A stretch of 11,981 nt of DNA from Martensiomyces pterosporus (GCA_025201845.1 MU604068.1:25501-37481); one strand, 5' to 3'; positions 1 to 8,178 are shown, numbered from the stretch's first letter. Program-made: numbers and translations. The notes: generated from the sequence alone by a model not told the origin.

Positions 1-1
1 T

Positions 2-3000
2 GCTCCCCTGAAGCGTGGACGTGCCACAGTCCCCCTCGCTGGCATCGATGTTCCCTTCCACTCCACCCAGCTGGCGCCTGGTGTCGAGCCATTCCGCGAG
101 TACCTGCTGTCGAAGATTGACCCCAGCAGTGTCGACTACTCCACTCTCCACAACCGCTACATCCCCAATCTCACTGGTCTGCCGTTCGAGGTGTCTCGGG
201 ACTATTTCAAGCTGGTCCATGACCTCACAGAATCGCCGGCTATTGGCAAGCACCTGCAAAAGTGGGACGACAACCTGCTGGATTCTCCTGTAGAGGTTGC
301 TAAACTTGGCCACACCCTTCTCGTCGAGCTGCTGGCCTACCAGTTTGCATCGCCTGTCCGCTGGATTGAGACCCAGAGCCACCTTTTCAACGAGATGAGG
401 ATTGAGCGGTTCGTTGAGATTGGGCCAAGTGCCACTCTGTGTGGGATGGCTGAGAGGACTCGCAGGCTGCTGGAAAGCCCCACGATGCACGCTGCATCGA
501 TTCTGCATGTCGTGCGTGACAGAGCAGACGTCTACTACGAGTACGAGTCAACCCCTAGTTCGGATGCAGAGCAAGAGCAAGAACCAGAGCCAGCTGGTGG
601 ATCCCAAGCAGCACCGGCGTTGCCTGCACCCCAGCAATCCTCACTGCCACCGCCATCCGCTGCTGCGCCTTCAAACTTGCCAGGTGCAGCCATTGCTGAC
701 ACCCCGCTTGAGGCAGTCGATGTCATCCATACAATTGTCGCACACAAGCTCAAGCGTGCCCTGGATATGGTTCCAGTCGACAGGAGCATCAAGGAGCTCA
801 CGGGTGGAAAGTCGACGCTTCAGAACGAGATTTTGGGCGACCTGCAAAAGGAAATCAGCGGCACAATGCCCGACAAGCCAGAGGAGCTGCCTCTGAGGGA
901 GCTTGCCGCAGCAGTAGGCTCGTTCAGCGGCACTCTTGGCAAGCACACGTCGTCGCACATTGCCCGGCTGTTCAGTGCCAAGATGCCTGGTGGGTTCACA
1001 CAGTCAGCTGCACGCAGCCTTCTCCAAACGGCGTATGGGCTTGGGCCACAGCGCCAGGATGCACTGCTGCTGGCTGCACTGACGATGGAGCCAGCCAGCC
1101 GTCTCCCCAGCGAAGCAGAGGCCAAGGCATGGCTGGACTCTGTTTCCCAGGCATACGCCAAGAGTTCTGGGATTGCCTACACTGCTGCCAGTGCCTCTGG
1201 TGGTGGTGGGAGTGTGGGTGGAGCAGTCTTCAACAGCGCCGAGTTTGACAAGGCGCAGCGCGAGCAGCGTGAGCATGTGCTGCAGCAAATGCAGGTGCTG
1301 GCAAGATATGCTGGTGTCGACCTCCGGGAAGGCGCACGTTCGTCTGAGAGCACCTCGGCAGAAAAACAAGGTCTGCAGAGTAAGCTTGATCGGATTGAGG
1401 CAGAGTTTGGGGCGGATCTAGTCGAAGGCACTAAGACACTTTTCGACACGCGCAAGGCTCGTCGCTACAACTCAAGCTGGAACTGGGCTCGGCAGGAAGC
1501 AGTTGAGTGGGTGTACAGCGTCTTGGCTGGCAGGGAGCAACCGTCGCACGACCAAGCAAGCGACAGTGCTCGCCTCCACGCTCTGGCGAACCGCTCCACT
1601 CCTGCACTCCTCAGTCTTGTTGCGGCGACCATCTCGGCCATGGAGAAGAGCAGTGGGGAATTGCCTCGGCAGGCTGTCTCTGTGGCAAAGCGAATCTACG
1701 CGGCATGCAAGGAGGCACTCGATTCGGCGCCTGTCTACAAGGAGTTCTCTTCACCTATGCGTCCTGTTACCAGGATAAGCTTCAAGGGTGTGGTTGAGTA
1801 CTCGGAGACCCCGCGTGAGAACGAGCCATCATTTGTGGAGTACGTCCAACACATGCAGTCAGAGGCTGGTGCAGGTGACCCGCCACTCCTACACCTCAAA
1901 GAGAAAGCCAAGCGAGGAGGTGCATGGACATACAGCGTAGAGCTATCGCGAGTATACTTTGGTGCACTGGAGCAGATGAGCACCACTGGACTGAGCTTTG
2001 CCGGGAAGACAGCCCTGGTCACTGGGTGTGGCAGAGGCTCGATTGGCGCGGACATTCTGCGCGGGCTGCTTGCTGGCGGTGCCAGAGTGGTAGCAACAAC
2101 ATCTAGCTATAGCCACAAGACCACTCTGTTCTACGAGGAGATGTACAGGGAGCACGGTGGTCGTGGCTCGGAGCTCATCGTTGTTCCATTCAACCAGGGG
2201 TCGGCAGCTGACATCACGGCGCTGGTTGAGTATATCTACAGCGACGGTAGTGGCAGCAAGGGACTCGGATGGGATCTGGATTTTGTCATTCCATTTGCAG
2301 CGATCTCGGAAGTGGGCATCGACATCACTGGAATCAACTCCCGCTCTGAATTGGCACACCGTGTTATGCTCACAAACATTCTCCGGCTGCTGGGCGAAAT
2401 CAAAGAAGCCAAGGACCGTCTTGGGTATGTTACTCATCCATCACTCGTTATCCTGCCACTCTCACCCAACCACGGTGACTTTGGCGGTGACGGTCTGTAT
2501 GGCGAGAGTAAGGCGGGACTAGAGACTATTTTCAACCGCTGGAAATCAGAGTCATGGGCAGGATATTTGTCAATCGCTGGAGCGGCGATTGGGTGGACAC
2601 GAGGAACCGGGCTGATGAGCAGCAACGACGCTGTAGCGCACGAGATGGAGAAACTTGGTGCCCGCACGTTCTCAACAAGGGAGATGGCGTTCAACATTCT
2701 GGGGCTGCTGCATCCCACCATCGGCGCTTTAGCCAAAACAAAACCTGTTTGGGCAGATCTCAGTTGTGGATTTCAGCTCGTTTCTCAGCTGGACGAAGCA
2801 GCAGCAAATGCACGCTCCTCTCTGCTTACCAGCAGCAGCATCAAAAAGGCAGCATTTGTCCAGTCTGCGAATGATTACGATGTTGTAACAAGAGGTGGGG
2901 CACTGCGCATCTATTTAGGGGATACACATGAACCTCTTGCCAACCACAAGTACCAGCTTCCAGTCATCAAGTCGTACGAACAACTCGAGCACCTGCACCA

Positions 3001-5146
3001 CCTTCAGGGCATGGTCAACCTAGACAAGGTTGTTGTTGTGACAGGGTATGGCGAAGTTGGACCGTTTGGAAACGCCGAGCATCGGTGGGAGATGGAGGCG
3101 TTTGGTGAGTTCTCTCTTGAGGGCTGCATTGAATTGGCATGGATCATGGGGCTGATCAAGCACCACAACGGCCCTCTCAAGAGCACAGGCACCGTCTACA
3201 CAGGGTGGGTCGATGCCAAGTCAGGGGAACCTGTCAAGGATAGGCACATCAAGGCGCATTACGAGGACTACATCCTTGAGCACACAGGCATCCGCCTCAT
3301 TGAGCCTGAGATGATGGATGGGTATGATCCAAACAAAAAGCCATTTATACGAGAGCTGCAGATCGAGCACGATATGGAGCCATTCGAGGCAAGTGCGGAC
3401 GAGGCTGCTGCATTCAAGCACCAGAATGGCGACAGGGTCGATGTGTGGGAGAACAAGGATGGATCATGGTCAGTCCGCTTCCTCAAGGGCGCTGTTATTC
3501 ATGCTCCAAAGGCACTGAGGTTCGACCGCCTGGTAAGCGTGCATCCTCCCACTGGGTGGGATCCTGCTCGCTACGGCATACCTGATGACATCGTCAGGCA
3601 GGTCGACATTGTCACTTGCTATACTCTAATCGCAACTGTTGAGGCACTGGTGAGATCAGGCATCACTGATCCATACGAACTCTATTGCTACTTCCACGTC
3701 TCCGAAGTCGGAAACACGATTGGCTCAAGTATCGGTGGAGGAAGAAAAGTGCAGGGCGTGTTTAAAAAGCGGTTCCTTGATAGCGAGGTCCAGAGCGACG
3801 TGCTTCAGGAGACGTTCATCAATACAACTGCCGCGTGGATCAACATGTTGTTGATGTCGTCGTCTGGTCCTATCAAACCCACAGTTGGCGCTTGCGGCAC
3901 CTCAGTTCTCTCTATCGAAGTTGCTGTGGAGACAATCCAAACCGGAAAAGCCAAGGTCATGCTTGCTGGTGGGTTTGAAGCATTCACGGAAGAATCGAGC
4001 TACGAGTTTGCGCAGATGGGCGCCACCAGCAACTCGTTGGAGGAGTTTGCCAGTGGCCGCACCCCAAAGGAGATGTGCCGGCCATGCACGTCAACACGCA
4101 ATGGATTTGTTGAAGGAGAAGGTGCTGGAGTGGTGACTTTGATGTCAGCATCGGCAGCAATCGAGTTTGGCGCTCCGATCTATGGCATTGTGGCCATGAG
4201 TGGCACAGCCTCCGACAAACAAGGGAGTTCTGTGCCAGCACCAGGACAGGGCGTTTTGACTTCTGCGCGTGAGATGGAAAGCGTGAATTCAGAACCACTT
4301 TTGGATCTCAGTTATCGTCGTCGCCGCCTGGATCGACAGCTAGCAGCAATCGACGAATGGATGAAAGAAGAACTTGGAGATTTAGAGTGTGGAGTAAGAT
4401 TGGGCACCAGGGAAGCCATTATCAGGGATGCCAACCGTGAAAGACTTCAAGCTCTTGACACGTGGAGCAACGAGTTCTGGAAGCGCAATCCGCAGATATC
4501 TCCATTGCGTGGTAGTCTCGCTGTTTGGGGCCTGACTGTCGACGACATTGGCGTTGCATCGTTCCACGGAACATCTACCGTTGCCAACGACAAGAACGAG
4601 TCCGAGGTCCTCAACCGCCAGATGGAGCACCTTGGCCGCACTCCTGGGCTTGCTGTGCCTGCAGTGTGCCAGAAGTGGCTCACTGGTCACCCAAAGGGCC
4701 CTGCGGCTGCGTGGATGCTTGACGGCGTGCTGCAGTCACTCAGGACAGGCATCATTCCAGGCAACCGCAATGCCGACAACATCGACCCAGAGTTTGAAAA
4801 GTTCGAGTACATTGTGTACCCATCGCGCTCTATCCAGACACCCGGAATCAAGGCAGGGCTGCTCAAGTCGTTTGGCTTTGGCCAAGTGGGTGGTGAGATA
4901 CTAGTTGTCCACCCGGACTACTTGCTCGCTGTCTTGACCCGCGAGCAGCTGGATGAGTACAACGAGAAGCTGCGGCAGCGCGAAGCAAAGTCATACCGCT
5001 ACTGGCAAGACACCCTGGTTGGCAATCACCCATTCGTCCAGGTCAAGAGTGCGCCGCCTTACACTCTCAAGCAGGAGCAGCAGGTGTACCTCGACCCTCT
5101 CGCGAGGGCCAAGCATGACTCGGCAGCCAAGCGGTACAAGTTCTAA
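2..5146 (+). CDS. Fused beta-alpha type I fatty acid synthase, C-terminal 1714 residues (5' partial)
   Basis: This is the end of a cytosolic fungal fatty acid synthase that elongates acyl chains from acetyl-CoA, malonyl-CoA and NADPH. The frame is open from base 2 to TAA at 5144-5146 with no intron, so the start lies outside the window. Numbering from base 2, domains run in this order: MPT C-terminal part (1-182, catalytic His20 in VPFHS), Glu/Pro/Ala-rich tether (183-233), ACP (about 234-395, phosphopantetheine Ser271 in GGKSTLQNE), helical structural region, KR (about 660-900, TGCGRGSIG from Thr674, Tyr833 and Lys837 in YGESK) and KS (about 1010-1680, Cys1298 in GACGTS, His1522 in FHGTS, His1563 and Lys1565 in TGHPKG). 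Near residue 96 sequence matching the yeast beta C-terminus passes directly into sequence matching the alpha N-terminus. The protein ends straight after the KS tail, so the PPT domain of yeast Fas2 is absent. Family assignment is very secure. Fusion and PPT loss are judged against yeast subunits recalled from memory. Confidence 0.97.
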   Translation, partial: APLKRGRATVPLAGIDVPFHSTQLAPGVEPFREYLLSKIDPSSVDYSTLHNRYIPNLTGLPFEVSRDYFKLVHDLTESPAIGKHLQKWDDNLLDSPVEVAKLGHTLLVELLAYQFASPVRWIETQSHLFNEMRIERFVEIGPSATLCGMAERTRRLLESPTMHAASILHVVRDRADVYYEYESTPSSDAEQEQEPEPAGGSQAAPALPAPQQSSLPPPSAAAPSNLPGAAIADTPLEAVDVIHTIVAHKLKRALDMVPVDRSIKELTGGKSTLQNEILGDLQKEISGTMPDKPEELPLRELAAAVGSFSGTLGKHTSSHIARLFSAKMPGGFTQSAARSLLQTAYGLGPQRQDALLLAALTMEPASRLPSEAEAKAWLDSVSQAYAKSSGIAYTAASASGGGGSVGGAVFNSAEFDKAQREQREHVLQQMQVLARYAGVDLREGARSSESTSAEKQGLQSKLDRIEAEFGADLVEGTKTLFDTRKARRYNSSWNWARQEAVEWVYSVLAGREQPSHDQASDSARLHALANRSTPALLSLVAATISAMEKSSGELPRQAVSVAKRIYAACKEALDSAPVYKEFSSPMRPVTRISFKGVVEYSETPRENEPSFVEYVQHMQSEAGAGDPPLLHLKEKAKRGGAWTYSVELSRVYFGALEQMSTTGLSFAGKTALVTGCGRGSIGADILRGLLAGGARVVATTSSYSHKTTLFYEEMYREHGGRGSELIVVPFNQGSAADITALVEYIYSDGSGSKGLGWDLDFVIPFAAISEVGIDITGINSRSELAHRVMLTNILRLLGEIKEAKDRLGYVTHPSLVILPLSPNHGDFGGDGLYGESKAGLETIFNRWKSESWAGYLSIAGAAIGWTRGTGLMSSNDAVAHEMEKLGARTFSTREMAFNILGLLHPTIGALAKTKPVWADLSCGFQLVSQLDEAAANARSSLLTSSSIKKAAFVQSANDYDVVTRGGALRIYLGDTHEPLANHKYQLPVIKSYEQLEHLHHLQGMVNLDKVVVVTGYGEVGPFGNAEHRWEMEAFGEFSLEGCIELAWIMGLIKHHNGPLKSTGTVYTGWVDAKSGEPVKDRHIKAHYEDYILEHTGIRLIEPEMMDGYDPNKKPFIRELQIEHDMEPFEASADEAAAFKHQNGDRVDVWENKDGSWSVRFLKGAVIHAPKALRFDRLVSVHPPTGWDPARYGIPDDIVRQVDIVTCYTLIATVEALVRSGITDPYELYCYFHVSEVGNTIGSSIGGGRKVQGVFKKRFLDSEVQSDVLQETFINTTAAWINMLLMSSSGPIKPTVGACGTSVLSIEVAVETIQTGKAKVMLAGGFEAFTEESSYEFAQMGATSNSLEEFASGRTPKEMCRPCTSTRNGFVEGEGAGVVTLMSASAAIEFGAPIYGIVAMSGTASDKQGSSVPAPGQGVLTSAREMESVNSEPLLDLSYRRRRLDRQLAAIDEWMKEELGDLECGVRLGTREAIIRDANRERLQALDTWSNEFWKRNPQISPLRGSLAVWGLTVDDIGVASFHGTSTVANDKNESEVLNRQMEHLGRTPGLAVPAVCQKWLTGHPKGPAAAWMLDGVLQSLRTGIIPGNRNADNIDPEFEKFEYIVYPSRSIQTPGIKAGLLKSFGFGQVGGEILVVHPDYLLAVLTREQLDEYNEKLRQREAKSYRYWQDTLVGNHPFVQVKSAPPYTLKQEQQVYLDPLARAKHDSAAKRYKF
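548..700 (+). other. Low-complexity tether between MPT and ACP in the FAS
   Basis: Residues about 183-233 of the FAS fragment are dominated by Glu, Gln, Pro, Ala and Ser, with runs such as EQEQEPEP and SLPPPSAAAP. In fungal FAS the ACP is held inside the reaction chamber by flexible Ala/Pro-rich linkers at both ends, and this stretch sits where the N-terminal (peripheral) linker is expected. A second flexible stretch, rich in Gly and including GGGGSVGG, follows the ACP near bases 1196-1222 and would be the other linker. The mobility role is family knowledge; the composition is seen directly. Confidence 0.75.
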
Positions 5147-5175
5147 TTCTCTTTTCTGGTTCTATTTCTGTGCAA

Positions 5176-5331
5176 GTGTTGTCGGGAATGTCTACGAGGC
5201 TTAGACAGAGATGTGCATAAATACTCTGCTAATTCTGTTTTCCCTCTCAGTAACTCTTTAGCTTCGTAAACAACCACTTTGCTATTATATATATACTACA
5301 CCCCTCGCTTCGTTCAGCTACACAGCACCAC
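5176..5331 (+). repeat. 3'-flank repeat, copy A (downstream of FAS)
   Basis: This stretch starts 30 bases after the FAS stop and aligns, in the same orientation, with 7902-8062 downstream of the P450 gene. Shared landmarks in order are GTGTTGTCG, GCATAAATA (CATAAGTA in copy B), a pyrimidine run ending in TCTCAG, TCTTT then TTCG, ACAACC, an AT-rich TATTATA block, CGCTTCG and ACACA. Identity is roughly 70 percent by eye, with small indels; it was not computed. It may be a polyadenylation/termination module, a short dispersed element or an unannotated RNA. The position just after two stop codons favours a 3'-end role. Confidence 0.65.
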
Positions 5332-5988
5332 CAAGGCGAAGCCTCCACCTCCCAAAGCGTGTGACAAAAGAAAACCGCAACGCACTTTGCCCCTTGAAAT
5401 AAAACAATGTAGGAAACAAGCGTAAAACCGTTCTGCCACAAACGCTCTTGACAAGAACAGCAGAGCGCCTCCACCTTTCTCGTGACGCAGAAAAACAATG
5501 AGGAAAGTATCCTGTTAATCTGCCTTTTACTCTTGTCATTGGCTTCGTTGCAAGAAGTATGTGTATATTCAAACGTGCATAGCAAGGTACATTTGAATTA
5601 CATGCAATTGGTGGTGCTGCTAAGAAACAAAGACAGTGGCAACATTATACCTCTGCACCAATGTCTGGACACTGCCTCCTTGCATCTACATGTCTGTGAA
5701 AGGAGGCTGAGCAGCGTGACCTGCCCCATCAAGCTTTCTAGCTGGCGAGAAGCAGTGAATAACCAAGCAAGTGTTTTGGTATACTGTTCATTGGACAGAT
5801 TAGCCTATAGAGTCGCAAACTGTCTGTGCACTGTGGCTCATTCTGCACAGTGCTAAAAGAGCAAAGGAGGTGGGTGCAGTTTAGCTGTCGTCGATGTACC
5901 CAAGGAACACTGCCAGAATTCTATCTCGCAAAGCCAACAGAGGGCACATTGCCACTCTGGTCTGCCCCTAGGTGTTTTGCGCCTCCTC

Positions 5989-5993
5989 CCAAT
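5989..5993 (+). promoter_or_regulatory. CCAAT-type box upstream of the P450 gene
   Basis: CCAAT occurs 264 bases before the P450 ATG, on the coding strand, within CTCCCAATGG. A reverse-orientation ATTGG is also present near 5791. Such pentamers bind the Hap/NF-Y complex in fungi, but a five-base match in 1 kb is expected by chance, so this is only a candidate. Confidence 0.2.
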
Positions 5994-6141
5994 GGCTGCT
6001 GAAACAGCACTACACAGCGAATGTGAAAAGAATTGGGCACTACCCTCAACCCCATGGCGTGAGAACAGCAAATGCAGCTGGATAAACGACTCCTGCTCTC
6101 AAGTTCACCACCACCATTTCGTTACCTACAAGAAAACGCAA

Positions 6142-6146
6142 TATAA
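6142..6146 (+). promoter_or_regulatory. Candidate TATA element of the P450 gene
   Basis: TATAA within GCAATATAACTCG lies 111 bases before the P450 ATG and is followed by a pyrimidine-rich stretch (about 6147-6250) typical of fungal transcription start regions. Spacing and composition fit a core promoter. No transcript evidence is available, and the motif is short. Confidence 0.3.
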
Positions 6147-6256
6147 CTCGCTTCCATGAGTTTCCTCAAACTTGCACCTTCAGTTTCCTCTAGCTAGTAT
6201 TCACACCATCCGTTTGGCTGGCCCTTTCTGCACTATCATCTTTTATCAAAGTACTA

Positions 6257-7816
6257 ATGTTCAGCCAGTTCGAAGCTAGCAACCTTCTTAATAGCCTTTG
6301 GTGGCATGTATTCCAGCCCACAACCCTGTGCACTGGGTTGGTCGGGTACATAACATGGAAAGTAGTCTATGCCCTGTATTTTTCGCCCTTGCGCAATATC
6401 CCCGGACCGTTCCTCAACCGTATCAGCAAATTTCCAGGGCTTGTGACAGTAGCGCGTGGAGAAATCACTGGCAAGATGCTCAACTACAACGAGAAATATG
6501 GCAGCATATTTGTCATGGCTGACAGATTTGTTATTGTTTGTGATCCCAACGACTGTCGCCTGGTACTGGGCACACATGCGTTTAGAAAGGGTGCGATGTA
6601 TACGCACATTGATATTGTAGAGCCCAACATGCACCTCACTAACGACCCTGAGCTCAGCAAGCAGCGCAGACGCCAAGTGGGGCCTGCATTCAGCCTTGCC
6701 AGTCTGCGCAAGATGGAGCCAACAATCCTGGCTGCGGGAGCCCAGCAGATATTGGACAAGTGGAATACCGCAATTGAGCAGTCGCCAAGTGGCAAAGCCA
6801 AGGTGTGCTACGAGGAGGATTTCACTCTAATGGTTTTTGACATTACCAGCTCGTTGGGGCTCGGTAAGACACTCCGCTCGCTGGCATCTGGTGAGGTGAC
6901 TATTACTCGCTGGATCAAGAAATATTTTAGCCTGATGATCACCCAGGTCATAAGTGGCGAACTAAAACTGTCTTCGCTCAGTCGCCTGATCACCAAATCG
7001 CTGCGTAAGGATGTGGGGGAGTTTATCGCCTTTGCAAACCAGTCGATTGAGGAGCGCAAGCAGCTGTTGGCAGGAGGGGCAGCTAAGCCCAGCGATATCT
7101 TGCAAGCATACATCGATGCGGAGGATCCTGAATCAAAGATCAAGATGACGCTGTCGCAGATAACTTCTGAAGTCATCGTGGCACTTCATGCAGGCACCGA
7201 TACCACTTCCAACACACTTACCTGGACAATCCACCTCCTCATGCTGCACCCCCAGCACTACAAGCACGCTGTTGACGAGATCCGGTCCAACTTTGACAAG
7301 GACCACCTGATCACCTTTGACGAGGCCAAGGAGAAGCTCCCGTACTTGGAGGCATGCATTTATGAATCAATGCGCATGCGCCCTGTCACTGCACCCCTTC
7401 CTCGAGTGGTTCCACCTGGCGGTGTGACGCTCCAGGGTCACTTTATTCCCGAGGGACACACTTGCGTGGTGTTTGTCTCTGCAGCAAACATGAACAAGGA
7501 TACGTGGGACGAGCCGCACATCTTTAACCCCGAAAGGTTTATCGACAATGAGAAGAATAAGCGCAACATTCTCACGTTCAGCTCTGGAGTGCGGGTCTGT
7601 CCAGGTAGAAATCTCGCGTGGATCGAGATGCTGACTACGTTTGCCAACCTGCTCAATACCTACGACTTTGCGCTGCCTGAGGATGCGTTATTCACGCCAG
7701 ACAACCTCGACAAGTATGGACAGCCAGTGGCTATGCCTCAAAAGATGGCCATTCTTAATGTGCCCAGATTCCCTAAAAGGGACTGCCTGGTTGTCATCTC
7801 GAAGCGCCAGGACTAG
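6257..7816 (+). CDS. Microsomal cytochrome P450 monooxygenase, 519 aa
   Basis: This is a complete, intronless heme-thiolate monooxygenase from ATG 6257 to TAG 7814-7816. It would insert one oxygen atom into an organic substrate using electrons from P450 reductase at the ER membrane. A hydrophobic N-terminal anchor (about residues 22-42) is followed by the proline hinge IPGP at 48-51. The I-helix oxygen-activation motif AGTDTT is at 312-317, the K-helix ExxR is E370-S-M-R373, the PERF motif is at 425-428, and the heme loop FSSGVRVCPGR is at 441-451 with Cys448 as axial ligand. Length is normal for a eukaryotic class II enzyme and all core motifs are intact, so it is probably functional. It lies 1.1 kb downstream of the FAS on the same strand. 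A fatty-acid substrate is possible, but nothing in the sequence fixes it. I do not assign a CYP family. The ATG context is weak (C at -3), but the start places the membrane anchor correctly. Confidence 0.96.
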   Translation: MFSQFEASNLLNSLWWHVFQPTTLCTGLVGYITWKVVYALYFSPLRNIPGPFLNRISKFPGLVTVARGEITGKMLNYNEKYGSIFVMADRFVIVCDPNDCRLVLGTHAFRKGAMYTHIDIVEPNMHLTNDPELSKQRRRQVGPAFSLASLRKMEPTILAAGAQQILDKWNTAIEQSPSGKAKVCYEEDFTLMVFDITSSLGLGKTLRSLASGEVTITRWIKKYFSLMITQVISGELKLSSLSRLITKSLRKDVGEFIAFANQSIEERKQLLAGGAAKPSDILQAYIDAEDPESKIKMTLSQITSEVIVALHAGTDTTSNTLTWTIHLLMLHPQHYKHAVDEIRSNFDKDHLITFDEAKEKLPYLEACIYESMRMRPVTAPLPRVVPPGGVTLQGHFIPEGHTCVVFVSAANMNKDTWDEPHIFNPERFIDNEKNKRNILTFSSGVRVCPGRNLAWIEMLTTFANLLNTYDFALPEDALFTPDNLDKYGQPVAMPQKMAILNVPRFPKRDCLVVISKRQD

Positions 7817-7901
7817 TATGAAAAGACATATCTTTTGTGCTCCTTAGCCAAGCCCGCTATGGGGATCCCGTTTTCTTGGCTTTTAGTTGGCTATGCTTAT
7901 T

Positions 7902-8062
7902 GTGTTGTCGTGATTTTCTGCAAGGCGTGAGCAGATGCGCACATAAGTAGTTCGATAATCTTGCTTTCCTTCTCAGTGGTTCTTTGGTTTCGCATACAAC
8001 CCCTTCGCCCTTATTATAATACAATTGCTTCATATTTCGCTTCGCTCACCCACACAACACGA
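7902..8062 (+). repeat. 3'-flank repeat, copy B (downstream of P450)
   Basis: This is the partner of 5176-5331, starting 86 bases after the P450 stop. It carries the same ordered landmarks: GTGTTGTCG, CACATAAGTA, a pyrimidine run ending TTCTCAGT, TTCTTTGGTTTCG, ACAACC, TTATTATAATAC, TTTCGCTTCGCTCA and ACACAACAC. The two copies differ by scattered substitutions and small indels, suggesting common ancestry followed by drift rather than a recent copy. Confidence 0.65.
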
Positions 8063-8109
8063 TTTTTCCTCTTATACGGGGGTTTTCGTTCCAGCCTCTG
8101 ATTGGCTAG

Positions 8110-8178
8110 GTTAAAACAGAGAACAGAGTAGAGAAAAGCAAGAAAAGCAAGCCTGGAAAAGTACTTATGTGCTTCACA
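8110..8178 (-). repeat. Partial 3'-flank motif, copy C (downstream of F-box gene 1)
   Basis: Read on the minus strand, the direction in which F-box gene 1 is transcribed, this begins about 87 bases after that gene's stop. It holds GCACATAAGTAC followed by TT, then CTTGCTTTTCTT. The 11 bases GCACATAAGTA are identical to copy B (7939-7949), and the following CTTGCTTT also matches. The later landmarks of copies A and B are not convincing here, so this is a partial match at best. Confidence 0.4.

Larger units (their letters stand above)
5147..6256. other. Non-coding interval between FAS and P450
   Basis: This 1.1-kb stretch holds the FAS 3' flank, one copy of the 3'-flank repeat (5176-5331) and the upstream region of the P450 gene. 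Reading frames here are short. The two longest begin only with GTG or TTG and have no recognisable domain. I looked in the forward frames for PPTase-type signatures (a GVDVE-like motif followed by an FTxxE-like motif) and found none. No tRNA with a convincing B box is visible. Two short phrases each occur twice in 5341-5507: GCCTCCACCT at 5341 and 5467, and AAAACAATG followed by AGGAAA near 5402 and 5492. Confidence 0.7.

Noticed and set aside
191..191. Base 191 as the start of the FAS coding region.
   Set aside because: The codon there is GTG and the frame is open to base 2 with clear MPT homology, including the VPFHS histidine at 59-61. The true start is upstream of the window.
535..4690. 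Many minus-strand and off-frame open frames across the FAS gene.
   Set aside because: They lie within the strongly supported FAS frame, lack domains, and arise from its codon usage.
5274..5284. An RNA polymerase III A-box-like match (minus-strand TAGCAAAGTGG) in repeat copy A, with a near match in copy B, suggesting a tRNA-derived SINE.
   Set aside because: No acceptable B box (GGTTCGAnnCC type) lies at the right distance in either copy, and no tRNA fold could be drawn. The A-box consensus is too loose to stand alone.
5247..5585. A minus-strand frame of 112 codons covering repeat copy A.
   Set aside because: It starts with TTG, has no recognisable domain and runs through the non-coding repeat; it is best explained as chance.
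5482..5856. A plus-strand frame of 124 codons with a signal-peptide-like hydrophobic start and several cysteines, suggestive of a small secreted protein.
   Set aside because: It starts with GTG, not ATG; the first in-frame ATG comes after the hydrophobic part. A eukaryotic nuclear gene would not normally use this start, and no splice arrangement supplying an ATG is evident.
2..7816. FAS and P450 as a biosynthetic gene cluster.
   Set aside because: Only two co-oriented genes with 1.1 kb between them, no other tailoring, transport or regulatory gene, and the FAS has the look of a primary-metabolism enzyme. Adjacency alone does not show joint function.
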